A stretch of 64,000 bases of DNA from Kineococcus aurantiacus (GTDB lineage: Bacteria; Actinomycetota; Actinomycetes; Actinomycetales; Kineococcaceae), in NCBI RefSeq assembly GCF_013409345.1, contig NZ_JACCBB010000001.1, positions 558,001-622,000 of the forward strand, written 5' to 3'. A model generated the notes under the pieces. That model searched no databases and had not been told where the DNA came from. It saw only the letters and a list, made by a program, of their open reading frames with translations. Positions 1 through 8,687 of the stretch are shown piece after piece. Every line of letters starts with the position of its first letter. The first letter of the stretch is position 1. The position numbers were made by a program, and so were the translations under genes.

Positions 1-11
1 TGGGACCGGGA

Positions 12-1025
12 TCAGATCGAGAGCACCTTCGCCACCGTGCCGGTGCGCGCCCCCTCGTAGGCCGCGAGCAGGACGCCGAGGACGGCGATGCCCTCGACCT
101 CGGTGTGCAGCGGCCGGGTGCCCTCGCGCAGGCAGTCCGCGAACGCGCCGATCTCGTCGACGAACGCGTCGGTGGCGGGGAAGGTGAACGTCTCCTCCTC
201 ACCGCTGCGCAGCTGGTAGGTCACCGAGTCCGCCGTGCCCGTCAGGGAGCCCAGCTCCCCGACGACGGAGAACTTCTCGGTGCCCGGCGCCGGGTCGTAC
301 GCCCAGCTCGTGACCATCTGCCCGACGACGCCGTTGGCGAAGCGGACGAGGACCTGCGCGGAGTCCTCGCCCTCCATGAACTTCAGCCGGTGCGTGGACA
401 GGAAGGCCGTCGCCTCCGTGGGCTGCGCGTCCGCCAGGTGCAGCAGCAGGTACGTCGGGTGGTAGCCGGTGTCGATGAGCTCACCGCCGCCGCTGGTCTT
501 GGCACTGGCCCGCCACCCCATGTTCTCGGGGTCGAAGTCGTTGTGGAAGCTGTCGGTCGTGCGGACCTCGTAGACCGTGCCGAGCAGCCCGGCGTCCAGC
601 AGTTCCCTGGCCTTGGCCACCGAGGGGAAGAACAACTGGTTGTGCGCGCACATGAGGGTCACGTCGTTCGCGCGGACCGCCTCGGCGACGCGGCGGGCCT
701 CCTCGGCCGTCAGGCACAGGGGTTTCTCGCACAGCACGTGCTTGCCGGCCTCGGCGGCGGCGACGATCGCGTCGGCGTGCAGGTGGTGCGGCAGGCAGAT
801 GTCGACGGCGTCGACGTCGGCGCTCGCCAGCATCTCGCGGTAGTCGGTGAAGGGTTTCGCGCCGAGCTCGGCGGCGCGGGTGTTCGCGGCCTCCTCCACG
901 ACGTCCGCGACGGCGGCCACCGCGATCTTCTCGGCGTGGGCGAGGTAACCCCGGACGTGCGCGCGGGTGATCCCGCCGCCGCCGATGAGCCCGACCCTGA
1001 CGGTGCCGTTGACGGTCCTGGTCAC
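12..1025 (-). CDS. Gfo/Idh/MocA family NAD(P)-dependent oxidoreductase
   Basis: A 337-residue sugar/polyol dehydrogenase-type protein; the substrate cannot be read from the sequence. The N-terminus is a Rossmann fold with the dinucleotide motif GLIGGGG (about residues 12-18). The family's EKP motif is at residues 100-102, and a DTGYH motif supplies the usual catalytic Asp/His. I chose the GTG at 1025 because it overlaps the TGA of the upstream paralogue as GTGA and has AGGAGG seven bases before it; longer forms read back through the neighbour. It is the second gene of a coupled two-gene unit with the next entry, so the two enzymes probably serve one carbohydrate pathway. Family assignment is secure, specificity unknown. 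Confidence 0.88.
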   Translation of the reverse strand: MTRTVNGTVRVGLIGGGGITRAHVRGYLAHAEKIAVAAVADVVEEAANTRAAELGAKPFTDYREMLASADVDAVDICLPHHLHADAIVAAAEAGKHVLCEKPLCLTAEEARRVAEAVRANDVTLMCAHNQLFFPSVAKARELLDAGLLGTVYEVRTTDSFHNDFDPENMGWRASAKTSGGGELIDTGYHPTYLLLHLADAQPTEATAFLSTHRLKFMEGEDSAQVLVRFANGVVGQMVTSWAYDPAPGTEKFSVVGELGSLTGTADSVTYQLRSGEEETFTFPATDAFVDEIGAFADCLREGTRPLHTEVEGIAVLGVLLAAYEGARTGTVAKVLSI

Positions 1026-2017
1026 TTCGATCCTCCTGCAGCGGTGTTGGCCCGCACGACGAGGCGGGTGAGTTCGACGGCGCGTTCGAGGTTGTCGATC
1101 GCGCGGGTGCCGTCCACGGCGTGCCCGACCCACTGCCCGAACGCGTCGGGGGCGTCGGCCGGCACCTCGAGGTCCTCGACCTTCCCGTCGGGCCAGCGGC
1201 GCCACAGCCGGGCGTCCTGGTCGGTGTAGTGGATCGACCCCTCGGTGCCGTGGACGTCGATCGTGAAGGCGTCGTTGCTGACGAAACCCGCCTCGATGAC
1301 GCCGATCCGGCCGTCGTCGTACCCGACGGTGACGACGGCGTGGTCCTCGACGGCGCGGGGGGTGAGCGAGGCGTAGACCGCGCGGACCGTCCGCGGGTCG
1401 GCGCCGAGGAACCACTGGGTCAGGTAGACGGGGTGGCAGCCGAGGTCGGTGAGGGCGCCGCCGACGCTGGGGACGGGGTCGAAGAACCGGTCGGGCAGCC
1501 AGCCGCCCTCGCCGTGGTCGCGGCCGTGGACGGCGCCGTCGTGGGACAGCCGGACGCGGGCGTAGGTCAGCGGGCCCAGGCTGCCGGACTCGAGGACCTC
1601 GTGGACCGCCAGCGCGTACCCGTGGTAGAGCCTCGGCAGCGAGACGACCAGCGCCAGCCCGGCGTCGGCGGCCAGGGCGATCAGGCGCTCGCACTCCTCG
1701 ACGGTCGGCGCGAGGAGCTTCTCGGTGAACACGTGCTTGCCGGCCGCGAGCGCGGCGGAGATGACCTCGGTGTGCGCGGTGGTCTCGGTCGTGACGGTGA
1801 CGGCGTGGACGTCGTCGCGGGCGAGCAGGGCGTCGAGGTCGTCGGTGTGCTCGACCCCGAACTCCTGCGCCAGGGGGCGGCCCAGCTCGGGGTCGCGGTC
1901 CCAGACGGCGACGAGGGTGGTGCCGGGGTGGGCCGCGGCGGAGCGGGCGTAGTCCTTGGCGTGGACGTGCCAGCAGCCGAGCACGGCCACGTTGAGGGGT
2001 GGGGTCGCAGCAGGCAC
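1022..2017 (-). CDS. Gfo/Idh/MocA family oxidoreductase (second paralogue)
   Basis: A 331-residue cytosolic dehydrogenase-like protein. The N-terminal Rossmann segment reads NVAVLGCWHVHAKDY. The family EKP motif is altered to EKL (residues 99-101), while a DLGCH motif matching the catalytic Asp/His segment is kept. The GTG start at 2017 has GGAGG nine bases upstream. A TAGCGT box at 2063-2068 on the minus strand could be its -10 element. It overlaps the downstream paralogue by four bases (GTGA), so both are probably made from one mRNA. The Pro-to-Leu change in the EKP loop may alter cofactor or substrate geometry; that is inference. Confidence 0.86.
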   Translation of the reverse strand: MPAATPPLNVAVLGCWHVHAKDYARSAAAHPGTTLVAVWDRDPELGRPLAQEFGVEHTDDLDALLARDDVHAVTVTTETTAHTEVISAALAAGKHVFTEKLLAPTVEECERLIALAADAGLALVVSLPRLYHGYALAVHEVLESGSLGPLTYARVRLSHDGAVHGRDHGEGGWLPDRFFDPVPSVGGALTDLGCHPVYLTQWFLGADPRTVRAVYASLTPRAVEDHAVVTVGYDDGRIGVIEAGFVSNDAFTIDVHGTEGSIHYTDQDARLWRRWPDGKVEDLEVPADAPDAFGQWVGHAVDGTRAIDNLERAVELTRLVVRANTAAGGSK

Positions 2018-2261
2018 GGGGCGGTTCCTCCGGACGCTTCATCGGGTCGCTTGCCGGGGGCAACGCTAGGCCACGGCGGGCGACCGGGGGAAGGTCCGGG
2101 GGGCACCTTTCTGGGAACGTTCGCAGCCGGGGTGGCGGGTCGGGCGGGGCCGCTGAGGGACCCCGGCCCCCGGCCCGGTCACCGGCCCGACGGGGACCCG
2201 CCGTGTTTCGTTCTCGTGACATCGGTGGAGTTCGGGGCCCCGCGTGCCGATAGTGGTGGGT

Positions 2262-3668
2262 ATGCGCGACCACTACGACCTCCTGGTCCTCGGCTCCGGT
2301 CCCGGCGGCCAGAAGGCGGCCATCGCCGCGGCCAAGCTCGGCAAGAAGGCCGCCCTCGTCGACGGCGGGTCGATGATGGGCGGTGTCTGCGTCAACACGG
2401 GGACGATCCCGTCCAAGACGCTGCGCGAAGCCGTCGTCCACCTGACCGGCATGGGCGTGCGCGACGTCTACGGCGCCAACTTCCGCGTCAAGGACGACAT
2501 CACCATGGCCGACCTGTCGGCCCGCACCACCCACGTGATGCGCCGCGAGGCCGAGGTCGTGCGCGACCAGCTCTCGCGCAACCGCGTCGACCTGCACGAC
2601 GGCATGGCCCGCTTCACCGGCCCGCACAGCGTCGTCGTCGAGGCCCCCGGCCTGCCCGCGCGGCACCTGACCGCCGACAAGTTCGTCATCGCCGTCGGCA
2701 CGCGCCCCGCCCGCCCGGCCGACGTCGACTTCGGCAGCGACCGCGTCGTCGACTCCGACGGCGTCCTGCAGCTCACCGAGATCCCGCAGACCCTCGTCGT
2801 CGTGGGCGCCGGGGTCATCGGCATCGAGTACGCCTCGATGTTCGCCGCCCTCGGGACCCGGGTCACCGTCGTGGAGTCGCGGCCCGCCTTCCTCGACTTC
2901 TGCGACTCCGAGATCGTCGAGGCGCTCAAGGCCGAGCTGCGCGACCTGCGCGTCGCGTTCCGCCTCGGGGAGTCCGTCGTCAAGGTCCAGGCCGACGAGC
3001 AGGGCACCATGACCACCCTCGCCTCCGGCAAGCGCATCCCCGCCGACACCGTGCTGTACTCCGCCGGTCGCCAGGGCGCGACCGATACCCTCGACCTGGC
3101 CGCGGCCGGGCTGGAGGCCGACAAGCGCGGCCGCCTCGTCGTCGACAAGCAGTTCCGCACCGAGGTCGAGCACATCTACGCCGTCGGCGACGTCATCGGC
3201 TTCCCCGCGCTGGCCTCCACGTCGATGGAGCAGGGCCGCCTGGCGGCCTACCACGCCTTCGGCGAGCAGGTGAACTCCCTCATCGAGCTGCAGCCCATCG
3301 GGATCTACTCCGTGCCCGAGATCAGCTACTGCGGCCACACCGAGGACGAGCTGACCCGCGCCGCCGTCCCCTACGAGGTCGGGGTCGCCCGCTACCGCGA
3401 GCTGGCCCGCGGCGCCATCGTCGGCGACTCCCACGGCAAGCTGAAGCTGCTCGTGTCCACCGAGGACCGCAAGCTGCTCGGCGTGCACGTCGTGGGGACC
3501 TCGGCGACCGAGCTCGTCCACGTCGGGCAGGCCGTCATGACGTGCGGCGGCACCGTCGACCACCTCGTCGACACCGTCTTCAACTACCCGACGCTCAGCG
3601 AGGCCTACAAGGTCGCCGCGCTCGACGTCACGAACAAGATCCGGGCCGCGTCGCGGTTCGACGTCTGA
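2262..3668 (+). CDS. sthA: Si-specific NAD(P)+ transhydrogenase (soluble pyridine nucleotide transhydrogenase)
   Basis: A 468-residue FAD flavoprotein that moves hydride between NADPH and NAD+, balancing the two cytosolic pools. The FAD-binding GSGPGG motif is at residues 11-16, a second [10 protein letters not shown] dinucleotide motif lies mid-protein, and a GDVIG FAD motif follows. The active-site segment is [10 protein letters not shown]: Cys43 is present but Thr48 replaces the second redox Cys of lipoamide dehydrogenases, as in E. coli SthA, which separates it from true disulfide reductases. The ATG at 2262 gives a normal family length and is preferred over an in-frame GTG at 2244. A GATAGT box seven bases upstream would make the mRNA nearly leaderless. 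A strong hairpin follows at 3707. Confidence 0.93.
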   Translation: MRDHYDLLVLGSGPGGQKAAIAAAKLGKKAALVDGGSMMGGVCVNTGTIPSKTLREAVVHLTGMGVRDVYGANFRVKDDITMADLSARTTHVMRREAEVVRDQLSRNRVDLHDGMARFTGPHSVVVEAPGLPARHLTADKFVIAVGTRPARPADVDFGSDRVVDSDGVLQLTEIPQTLVVVGAGVIGIEYASMFAALGTRVTVVESRPAFLDFCDSEIVEALKAELRDLRVAFRLGESVVKVQADEQGTMTTLASGKRIPADTVLYSAGRQGATDTLDLAAAGLEADKRGRLVVDKQFRTEVEHIYAVGDVIGFPALASTSMEQGRLAAYHAFGEQVNSLIELQPIGIYSVPEISYCGHTEDELTRAAVPYEVGVARYRELARGAIVGDSHGKLKLLVSTEDRKLLGVHVVGTSATELVHVGQAVMTCGGTVDHLVDTVFNYPTLSEAYKVAALDVTNKIRAASRFDV

Positions 3669-4024
3669 CCAGGTGCCACCCGGCTGACGACCACGGACGG
3701 TCCTCGCCTGGCCGGTGGAGGTGTCCTCCTCGGCCAGGCGCCGGCCAGCTCGTCCCGGTCACCCCCGGACGAGGGCACCTGCCTGCGCTCGCCGCCCGCG
3801 GGGCCCCGGCTGCTGCTGCACGACCGGGTCACCGGTGACCACGGGCGCAGGCCACGCACCGGGTGGCGGTGAGGCCCCGACCCGTCGGGGTGGGGGTCGG
3901 CCGGGTCCGGCGCGGGGACGTCCCCGAACTCCGTGACCCGACCTGCGAGGTCCACGTCGGGCTGCACGTCGACGTGCTCCCCGACGCGCCCAGCGGACGG
4001 TGCGGTGGCCGCCGCCCCGGAGCG
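3669..4024. other. Intergenic stretch between convergent genes, no gene seen
   Basis: These 356 bases lie between the stops of sthA and the glycosidase-like lipoprotein gene. Apart from the hairpin at 3707-3738 they hold a 14-base perfect palindrome, GGTCACCGGTGACC, at 3827-3840. Open frames here extend out of the neighbouring genes and have no recognisable product. Confidence 0.6.
3707..3738 (+). terminator. Hairpin terminator after sthA
   Basis: Perfect 8-base arms CCTGGCCG and CGGCCAGG enclose a second nested stem, GGAGG/CCTCC, around a 3-base loop. It begins 39 bases after the sthA stop codon. There is no T-run, as is common for actinobacterial intrinsic terminators. Confidence 0.6.
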
Positions 4025-5320
4025 TCAGCCGCGATCGCCGCTCAGGTGCTTCCGCTGAGCTTCGCGCACCAGGGCGACGTACTGCTCCCAGTCAGCGGTG
4101 CCGTTCCACAACTGCGCGTCGTGGGCCCAGTGCAAACCCTCCAGACCGCACGACGTCACCTGCCGGAAGGCGGCGCTCATCATCTCCCCGTCGCGGTAGG
4201 AACGCTCCAGCCTCCTCGGCAGCCCGTACCCGGGGTTCTCCCCGCTGACGCGCAGGTGGTGCTCGGCGGCCACACGGGTGATCCACCGGGTCGACGACCA
4301 ACCGTCGGTGCGCGCGTCCGTGAGCGGCACGGCCACGTCCCCCGGCGCGCACTCGTCGTTCCTCCCGGAGGAGTCCGCCACCGACGTGATGAAGGCCACG
4401 GTGTGCTCGTCGGCGAGGACTCCGGCGTACAGGAGTTGCCACACGGCCCCGGTCCCGAGCAGGTCGTCGGCGAGGTTCGACCGGAACGCCTCCTCGAGCC
4501 GGCTCGGACGCACCCCGGACCCCGGCGTCAGGATCTGGACGTCACCGGTGAAGCGCAGCTCGGTGAGCAGCCGGCGCTGCCAGCGCACCACGTCGACGAG
4601 TCCACCGACGTACCAGTCGACCCAGGTGCGGGCCTGCTCGGACGTCAGGCGACTGCCCGTCCCGGGCCTCCACCACGGGAAGGGGTTGGGTCGCAGGGAC
4701 TCGGGGAGACCGCTGCCGCCGAGCGCGTTGCCGTCGAAGGCCCAGTAGCTGCCGCCGCCGGGGTAGAGGACCTCGGGCTCACCTCCCGACGTCAGGCGCA
4801 CGGCCGCGATGGAGGACAGTTCCACGGCGCTCGCGACGCGCCGGACGTACCCTTCGGCGGCCTGCCGGACCGCCGCGCTGAAGACGAAGTTGGTGCCTTC
4901 CGAGCGCTCACCGGCGGCGTTGACGAAGCGCGCCCCCTGCAGGTCGCCCACCCAGTCCGGCGTGTAGTGCAGTCCCAGGCCCAGCGTCACGGTGCGGCCG
5001 GCGGCGCGGGCGTCGACGACCGTCTGGGCGAAGTCGTCCAGGTACTGCTCGTCGTACTCACCGTCCGCCGGTTCGGCCTCGCGCCAGGAGAGCTCCAGCA
5101 TGGCGCCGCGGATGCCGGCGCGCGCCTCCTCGCTGAAGCGCTCGGGCATGGACAGGAGCGTCCCGAAGACGAGGGGTTCCCCCGGTGGGTTCGGCTCCTC
5201 CGCGGAGGTGCAGCCCACGAGCATCGCCAGCACGGCCACCGGGGCGAACCGCCGCACGACAGCGTGCAGGCCCGCACGAGCGGGCTGTTGCGTCGACACC
5301 GTCCCAGGGTAGGTGTTCAC
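4025..5320 (-). CDS. Secreted lipoprotein, glycosidase-like (tandem paralogue A)
   Basis: A 431-residue putative lipoprotein. A hydrophobic segment ends in the lipobox LVGC (Cys37 with this start), so it is probably anchored to the outer face of the membrane. The body shares a chain of motifs with the next gene: ELSWR near the N-terminus, LGLGLHYTPDWV, RLTSGGEPE, YVGGLVDV, VSGENPGY (Glu361) and HWAHD. Conserved acidic and aromatic residues in these motifs resemble a TIM-barrel glycoside hydrolase, but I cannot name a family. The start is uncertain: the GTG at 5320 has its GGAG almost touching it, and in-frame GTGs at residues 8, 21 and 22 also precede the signal. It sits beside glycosyltransferases, which suggests trimming of an exported glycan. 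Confidence 0.72.
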   Translation of the reverse strand: MNTYPGTVSTQQPARAGLHAVVRRFAPVAVLAMLVGCTSAEEPNPPGEPLVFGTLLSMPERFSEEARAGIRGAMLELSWREAEPADGEYDEQYLDDFAQTVVDARAAGRTVTLGLGLHYTPDWVGDLQGARFVNAAGERSEGTNFVFSAAVRQAAEGYVRRVASAVELSSIAAVRLTSGGEPEVLYPGGGSYWAFDGNALGGSGLPESLRPNPFPWWRPGTGSRLTSEQARTWVDWYVGGLVDVVRWQRRLLTELRFTGDVQILTPGSGVRPSRLEEAFRSNLADDLLGTGAVWQLLYAGVLADEHTVAFITSVADSSGRNDECAPGDVAVPLTDARTDGWSSTRWITRVAAEHHLRVSGENPGYGLPRRLERSYRDGEMMSAAFRQVTSCGLEGLHWAHDAQLWNGTADWEQYVALVREAQRKHLSGDRG

Positions 5321-5440
5321 CTCCCCGGGAGGTGCGGGCCCGCTGGCGGTCGCCGTGGTGCGCGACCGCCAGGGGCACCGCCGATCACTCCGTCGACGCC
5401 GCTGTCGTCCACCGCGGCGTCCCGGAGCAGCGCCGATGCG

Positions 5441-6760
5441 TCAGGGCACCGACGGCCACGCCAAGGTGGCGTTCTGGCCCCCGACAGCCTTGACCCGGGA
5501 CGAGTAGGTGCTGAACGACACGGTCCCGTCGAAGAGCCGGCTGTCGTGCGCCCAGTAGAAGGTTTCGAAGTCGCACGACTTCGCCATGGAGACGGCCACG
5601 CTCATCATCCCCGTCGACGACGTGTTGACGTACTGGGCGTTCAGCTTCTCGGGCATGTTGTACCCGGGGTTCTCGCCGGACACCTTCAACCCGTTCTCCC
5701 GCGCGATGCGGGTGAGCCAGCGCGCGGACGACCAGTAGGCGGTTTCCTGGGCGGCGAGCGCCACGGACGCGTCGGTCGACTGGCAGATCCCGTTGCCCCC
5801 GGAGTTGTCCGCCACCCCGGTGGCGTACAGGGTCACGTCACCACGTCCCTTGAACGCTGCGGCGATCTCGGTCCACGCCGCACCGACACCGACGATCCCG
5901 TCGGGCAGCGCCTTGCTGACCGCCCCGGTCACAGCGGACGGGCGCGCGCCATAACCCGGCATGAGCAGCTGGTAGTGCCCCCGGAACCCGAGGGAGGCGG
6001 CTCGGTTCATCTGCCAGCGAGCGACGTCGACGAGCCCACCGATGTACCAGTTCTTCCACTTGAGGACCTGGGCGGGGTCGGTGCCGGTCGTGCCGGGCTT
6101 CCAGCCGGGCAGCGGGTTGCGCGCCATGGTCGCCGGCAGGTCGGCGCCGCCCTGCGCGTTGACGTCGAAGGCGTAGTAGCTGCCGGTGCCCGGGTACACG
6201 AGTTCGGACTTGCCACCCGAGGTGACCCGCAGACCGTAGAAGTTCTCGAAGCCCAGGTCAGCGTCCACCCGGTTCATGTAGACGTTCGCGGCATCGCGCA
6301 GCTTGCGGTTGAAGACGAGGTTGACGGACGACGACTTGGTCCCGTACTGATCGACCAGGGCGCTGTTGGGCATGGCCTTCACCCAGTCCGGGGCGTAGTG
6401 CGTACCCAGCCCCAGGCTGACCTTCAGGCCCGCCTCGCGCAGCTTGCGCACTTCACCCTTCTTGTAGGAGATGTAGTTGGTGTTGAACTCTCCCGGACGA
6501 GGCTCGTAGCTCCTCCAGGACAACTCGACCATCGCAGTGCGCATCCCACCGGCGAACTCCTGCGCGGCCCGGTCGGGCGACGTCATGATCGTCCCGAAGG
6601 CCGGCGGCGTGCTGTCCGCCTGAGCGGACGGTACGCCGACGAGGACGGTGAGTGCCGTGAGCGCTGAGACGGCCATCACACTGCGTGCGCGCTTGAGGTG
6701 CCGGGTCGTCCCACGGAGGGAGGCGGTGTAACGCTGAGCGAGAGTTCGACGATGATTCAC
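5441..6760 (-). CDS. Secreted glycosidase-like protein (tandem paralogue B)
   Basis: A 439-residue exported protein. The signal peptide has a basic stretch, a hydrophobic core (about residues 29-44) and a cleavage-like PSAQA-DS site near residue 48; there is no lipobox, unlike paralogue A. The mature part repeats paralogue A's motifs in order: MVELSWR, LGLGTHYAPDWV, RVTSGGKSE, YIGGLVDV, GYGARPS, VSGENPGY (Glu363) and YWAHD. The GTG at 6760 is chosen because GGAG lies seven bases upstream; an apparent start at 6787 would be TTG with no ribosome site. The pair looks like a duplication that split into an anchored and a released form. The catalytic role is inferred from motif type only. Confidence 0.75.
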   Translation of the reverse strand: MNHRRTLAQRYTASLRGTTRHLKRARSVMAVSALTALTVLVGVPSAQADSTPPAFGTIMTSPDRAAQEFAGGMRTAMVELSWRSYEPRPGEFNTNYISYKKGEVRKLREAGLKVSLGLGTHYAPDWVKAMPNSALVDQYGTKSSSVNLVFNRKLRDAANVYMNRVDADLGFENFYGLRVTSGGKSELVYPGTGSYYAFDVNAQGGADLPATMARNPLPGWKPGTTGTDPAQVLKWKNWYIGGLVDVARWQMNRAASLGFRGHYQLLMPGYGARPSAVTGAVSKALPDGIVGVGAAWTEIAAAFKGRGDVTLYATGVADNSGGNGICQSTDASVALAAQETAYWSSARWLTRIARENGLKVSGENPGYNMPEKLNAQYVNTSSTGMMSVAVSMAKSCDFETFYWAHDSRLFDGTVSFSTYSSRVKAVGGQNATLAWPSVP

Positions 6761-7479
6761 GGGGGGACTCCAAGTTGGGGGGGTCAACTTCCCGTGTCAT
6801 CGGCGGCTCGGAGCAGCTCCTTGACAGGCATCTTCTCCGTGGGCGTCCGCTGGAGCCTCGTCCGTGACGGTCCCCCGCCGGCTCAGGGCCTGCCGGTTCG
6901 CCTCCGGGCGGGCGGTGCCGTGCTCGAACCCACGTCCCGCGAGCACCGGGACGACGTCGGGGTGTCGCCCGCGACGCGGGCGTGATCCCGGAGCAGACCG
7001 CCGCGCGACGGTCCACCTGCTCCGAGCGGACGTGCCCGGCAGCTCGGGACGAGACGATCACCGCTCGTGCGGGATCTGGCCGCCGAGGGCGTCTCGGAGG
7101 GCCCCACGGGTCGCGGGCCGGGCGTCGCCCGCCGGGGCGGGCCGACGGGTCGAGCCGGGACCTGCGCGGACGACGCCACGACGGAACCCTTCCCCGGCCT
7201 GCTGCAGGAGGACGTCCCGGACCGTCGCCGCTCGCGGGGTCCGGGAGGAACCACGGCCGCCACCGGCGGACGCCGGGCCGACCGGGTCGGGGGCGAGGTC
7301 AGGGCGAACTCCGACGCGTCGTGAGTGGGGGCGGTCGGGGGTGTCCACCTCGGGCGGTGTCGAACCCGCGAGAGGTTCCCTGTTCCTCGGTCGCGGCGGT
7401 GAGTGGCTGCGCACCTCACCCCGGTTCGACGGGAGAGTTCACTCTTCCGGCGCCTCCACCCCCCGGTTACGATGCGGTG
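6761..7479. other. Long intergenic stretch between divergent genes, no gene seen
   Basis: About 720 bases separate the secreted glycosidase-like gene from the GT4 gene on the other strand. Several open frames cross it in both directions, but their products are Arg/Pro/Gly-rich and unrecognisable. A GCCCGCG/CGCGGGC inverted repeat with a one-base centre lies at 6967-6981. The right edge carries the TACGAT promoter box of the next gene. It is long enough to hide a small RNA or a decayed gene, but I see neither. Confidence 0.5.
7468..7473 (+). promoter_or_regulatory. -10 box TACGAT for a leaderless GTG start
   Basis: TACGAT is followed by exactly six bases and then the GTG at 7480, so transcription should begin at or next to the start codon. 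No ribosome-binding site precedes the GTG, which fits leaderless translation. No clear -35 hexamer was found. Confidence 0.55.
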
Positions 7480-8646
7480 GTGCAGACGTCGGCCTCGAGT
7501 TCGCTCCTGCGAGTGGGCGTGGACGCTCGCGTCCTGACTGACAAGTACCACGGCATCGGCAGAGTCCTCGACCAGCTCCTCCAGCGACTGGTCCGTGAAC
7601 CGGACCTGGAACTCGTGCTGTTCCACTCGGGTGAGCGTTCGCAGCGTTTCGACGTCGAGCGCTTCGCCGCCTTCCCGTCCGTCGAACTCCGGCGGTTCGA
7701 CCTCAGCATGGACTCGCCGCGGCAGACTCCGGCGTGGTGGCGGGCCGCCCGGGCAGCCGGTGTCGACCTGGTCTTCCACCCGTACCACGTGGGTGCCCCT
7801 CTCGTGGGGCGCGGGCGTCGCGCCGTGCTGGTGCACGACTGCATCCTCGAAGCGGACCGCCGGTTCGCGCCGGCAGGTGTGCGGCTGCCCTACATGGCGC
7901 TGACGGCCGCGGTGGTCAGGACCAGCGAGGTGTTCACGGTCAGTCGCGCCTCCGCGGAAGCCCTGCGGTCGACCTACCGCGTGCCGGTCTCCCTGGACCG
8001 CGTCGTCCACAACGGCGTCGCCGAGGAGTTCGCCCGGGCTCGTCCCCTGGACGCCACCGCCCGGGCCGACCTCGGGCTTCCCGAGCGGTTCGTGCTCACC
8101 GTCGGCGCGCGTCGACCCCACAAGGACGTGGCCACGGTGGTGCGCGCCCTGCCGATGCTGCCTCCTGACGTCCACCTGGTCATGGTGGGCAACGTGGACG
8201 CACGACTGCCGGACGAGGTACCGGGTGTGATCGACCGCCTGGGTGTGGCTGGACGAGTGCACCACGTGCCCTTCGTCCCCGAGGAGCACCTGCCCGGCCT
8301 GTACGCGACGGCCGACGCCCTGGTGTACCCGTCGTTGGTGGAGGGTTTCGGTCTGCCGATGCTGGAGGCGATGGCCGCCGGCACCCCTGTCGTCGCCAGC
8401 GACATCCCCGTCTTCCGCGAGGTGGGCGCGGAGGCAGCGCTGTTCGCCGCGCCGGGTGATGCAGCGGCGTGGGCGCAGCAGGTCCGACGGCTGAGCGGTC
8501 CGTACGCCGACGACGAGTTGCGCCGCTCGCTGGTGTCGGCCGGCCGGTCCAACGCTGCCGGGTACCGCTGGGACACGGCGGCGTCGAACCTCCTGCAGCA
8601 GCTTCGCCGCGCTGGTCGGCGTCGACCGTCGGTGCCGGCCCGCTGA
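7480..8646 (+). CDS. GT4-family glycosyltransferase
   Basis: A 388-residue retaining, nucleotide-sugar-dependent glycosyltransferase of GT-B fold, probably acting on a lipid-linked glycan at the inner membrane face. The N-terminal domain begins GVDARVL with a KYHGIGR loop. The C-terminal domain carries VGARRPHKD and the diagnostic EX7E segment EGFGLPMLE, followed by GTPVVASDIPVFREV. Donor and acceptor sugars cannot be read. The start is one of two adjacent GTGs (7477, 7480); the second fits the leaderless spacing from the TACGAT box. It converges on the flippase gene. Confidence 0.87.
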   Translation: MQTSASSSLLRVGVDARVLTDKYHGIGRVLDQLLQRLVREPDLELVLFHSGERSQRFDVERFAAFPSVELRRFDLSMDSPRQTPAWWRAARAAGVDLVFHPYHVGAPLVGRGRRAVLVHDCILEADRRFAPAGVRLPYMALTAAVVRTSEVFTVSRASAEALRSTYRVPVSLDRVVHNGVAEEFARARPLDATARADLGLPERFVLTVGARRPHKDVATVVRALPMLPPDVHLVMVGNVDARLPDEVPGVIDRLGVAGRVHHVPFVPEEHLPGLYATADALVYPSLVEGFGLPMLEAMAAGTPVVASDIPVFREVGAEAALFAAPGDAAAWAQQVRRLSGPYADDELRRSLVSAGRSNAAGYRWDTAASNLLQQLRRAGRRRPSVPAR

Positions 8647-8650
8647 GGGC

Positions 8651-8687
8651 GACCGAGCGGGCGGGGTGAACGCGTACCGGCTCGGTC
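8651..8687. terminator. Inverted repeat between convergent genes
   Basis: The arms GACCGAGC (8651-8658) and GCTCGGTC (8680-8687) are perfectly complementary with a 21-base spacer. They fill the short gap between the stops of the GT4 and flippase genes, so the element could terminate transcription from both sides. The long loop makes it weaker than the other hairpins in the window. Confidence 0.4.

Noticed and set aside
12-3563. A 1183-residue minus-strand open frame covering both oxidoreductase ends and the whole antisense of sthA
   Set aside because: Only its last 337 codons match a protein family; the rest is antisense to sthA and Arg/Gly/Asp-rich, a GC-driven shadow.
6821-6826. A perfect TTGACA -35 hexamer on the plus strand
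   Set aside because: No TANNNT box lies 16-19 bases downstream and no gene starts nearby; probably chance.
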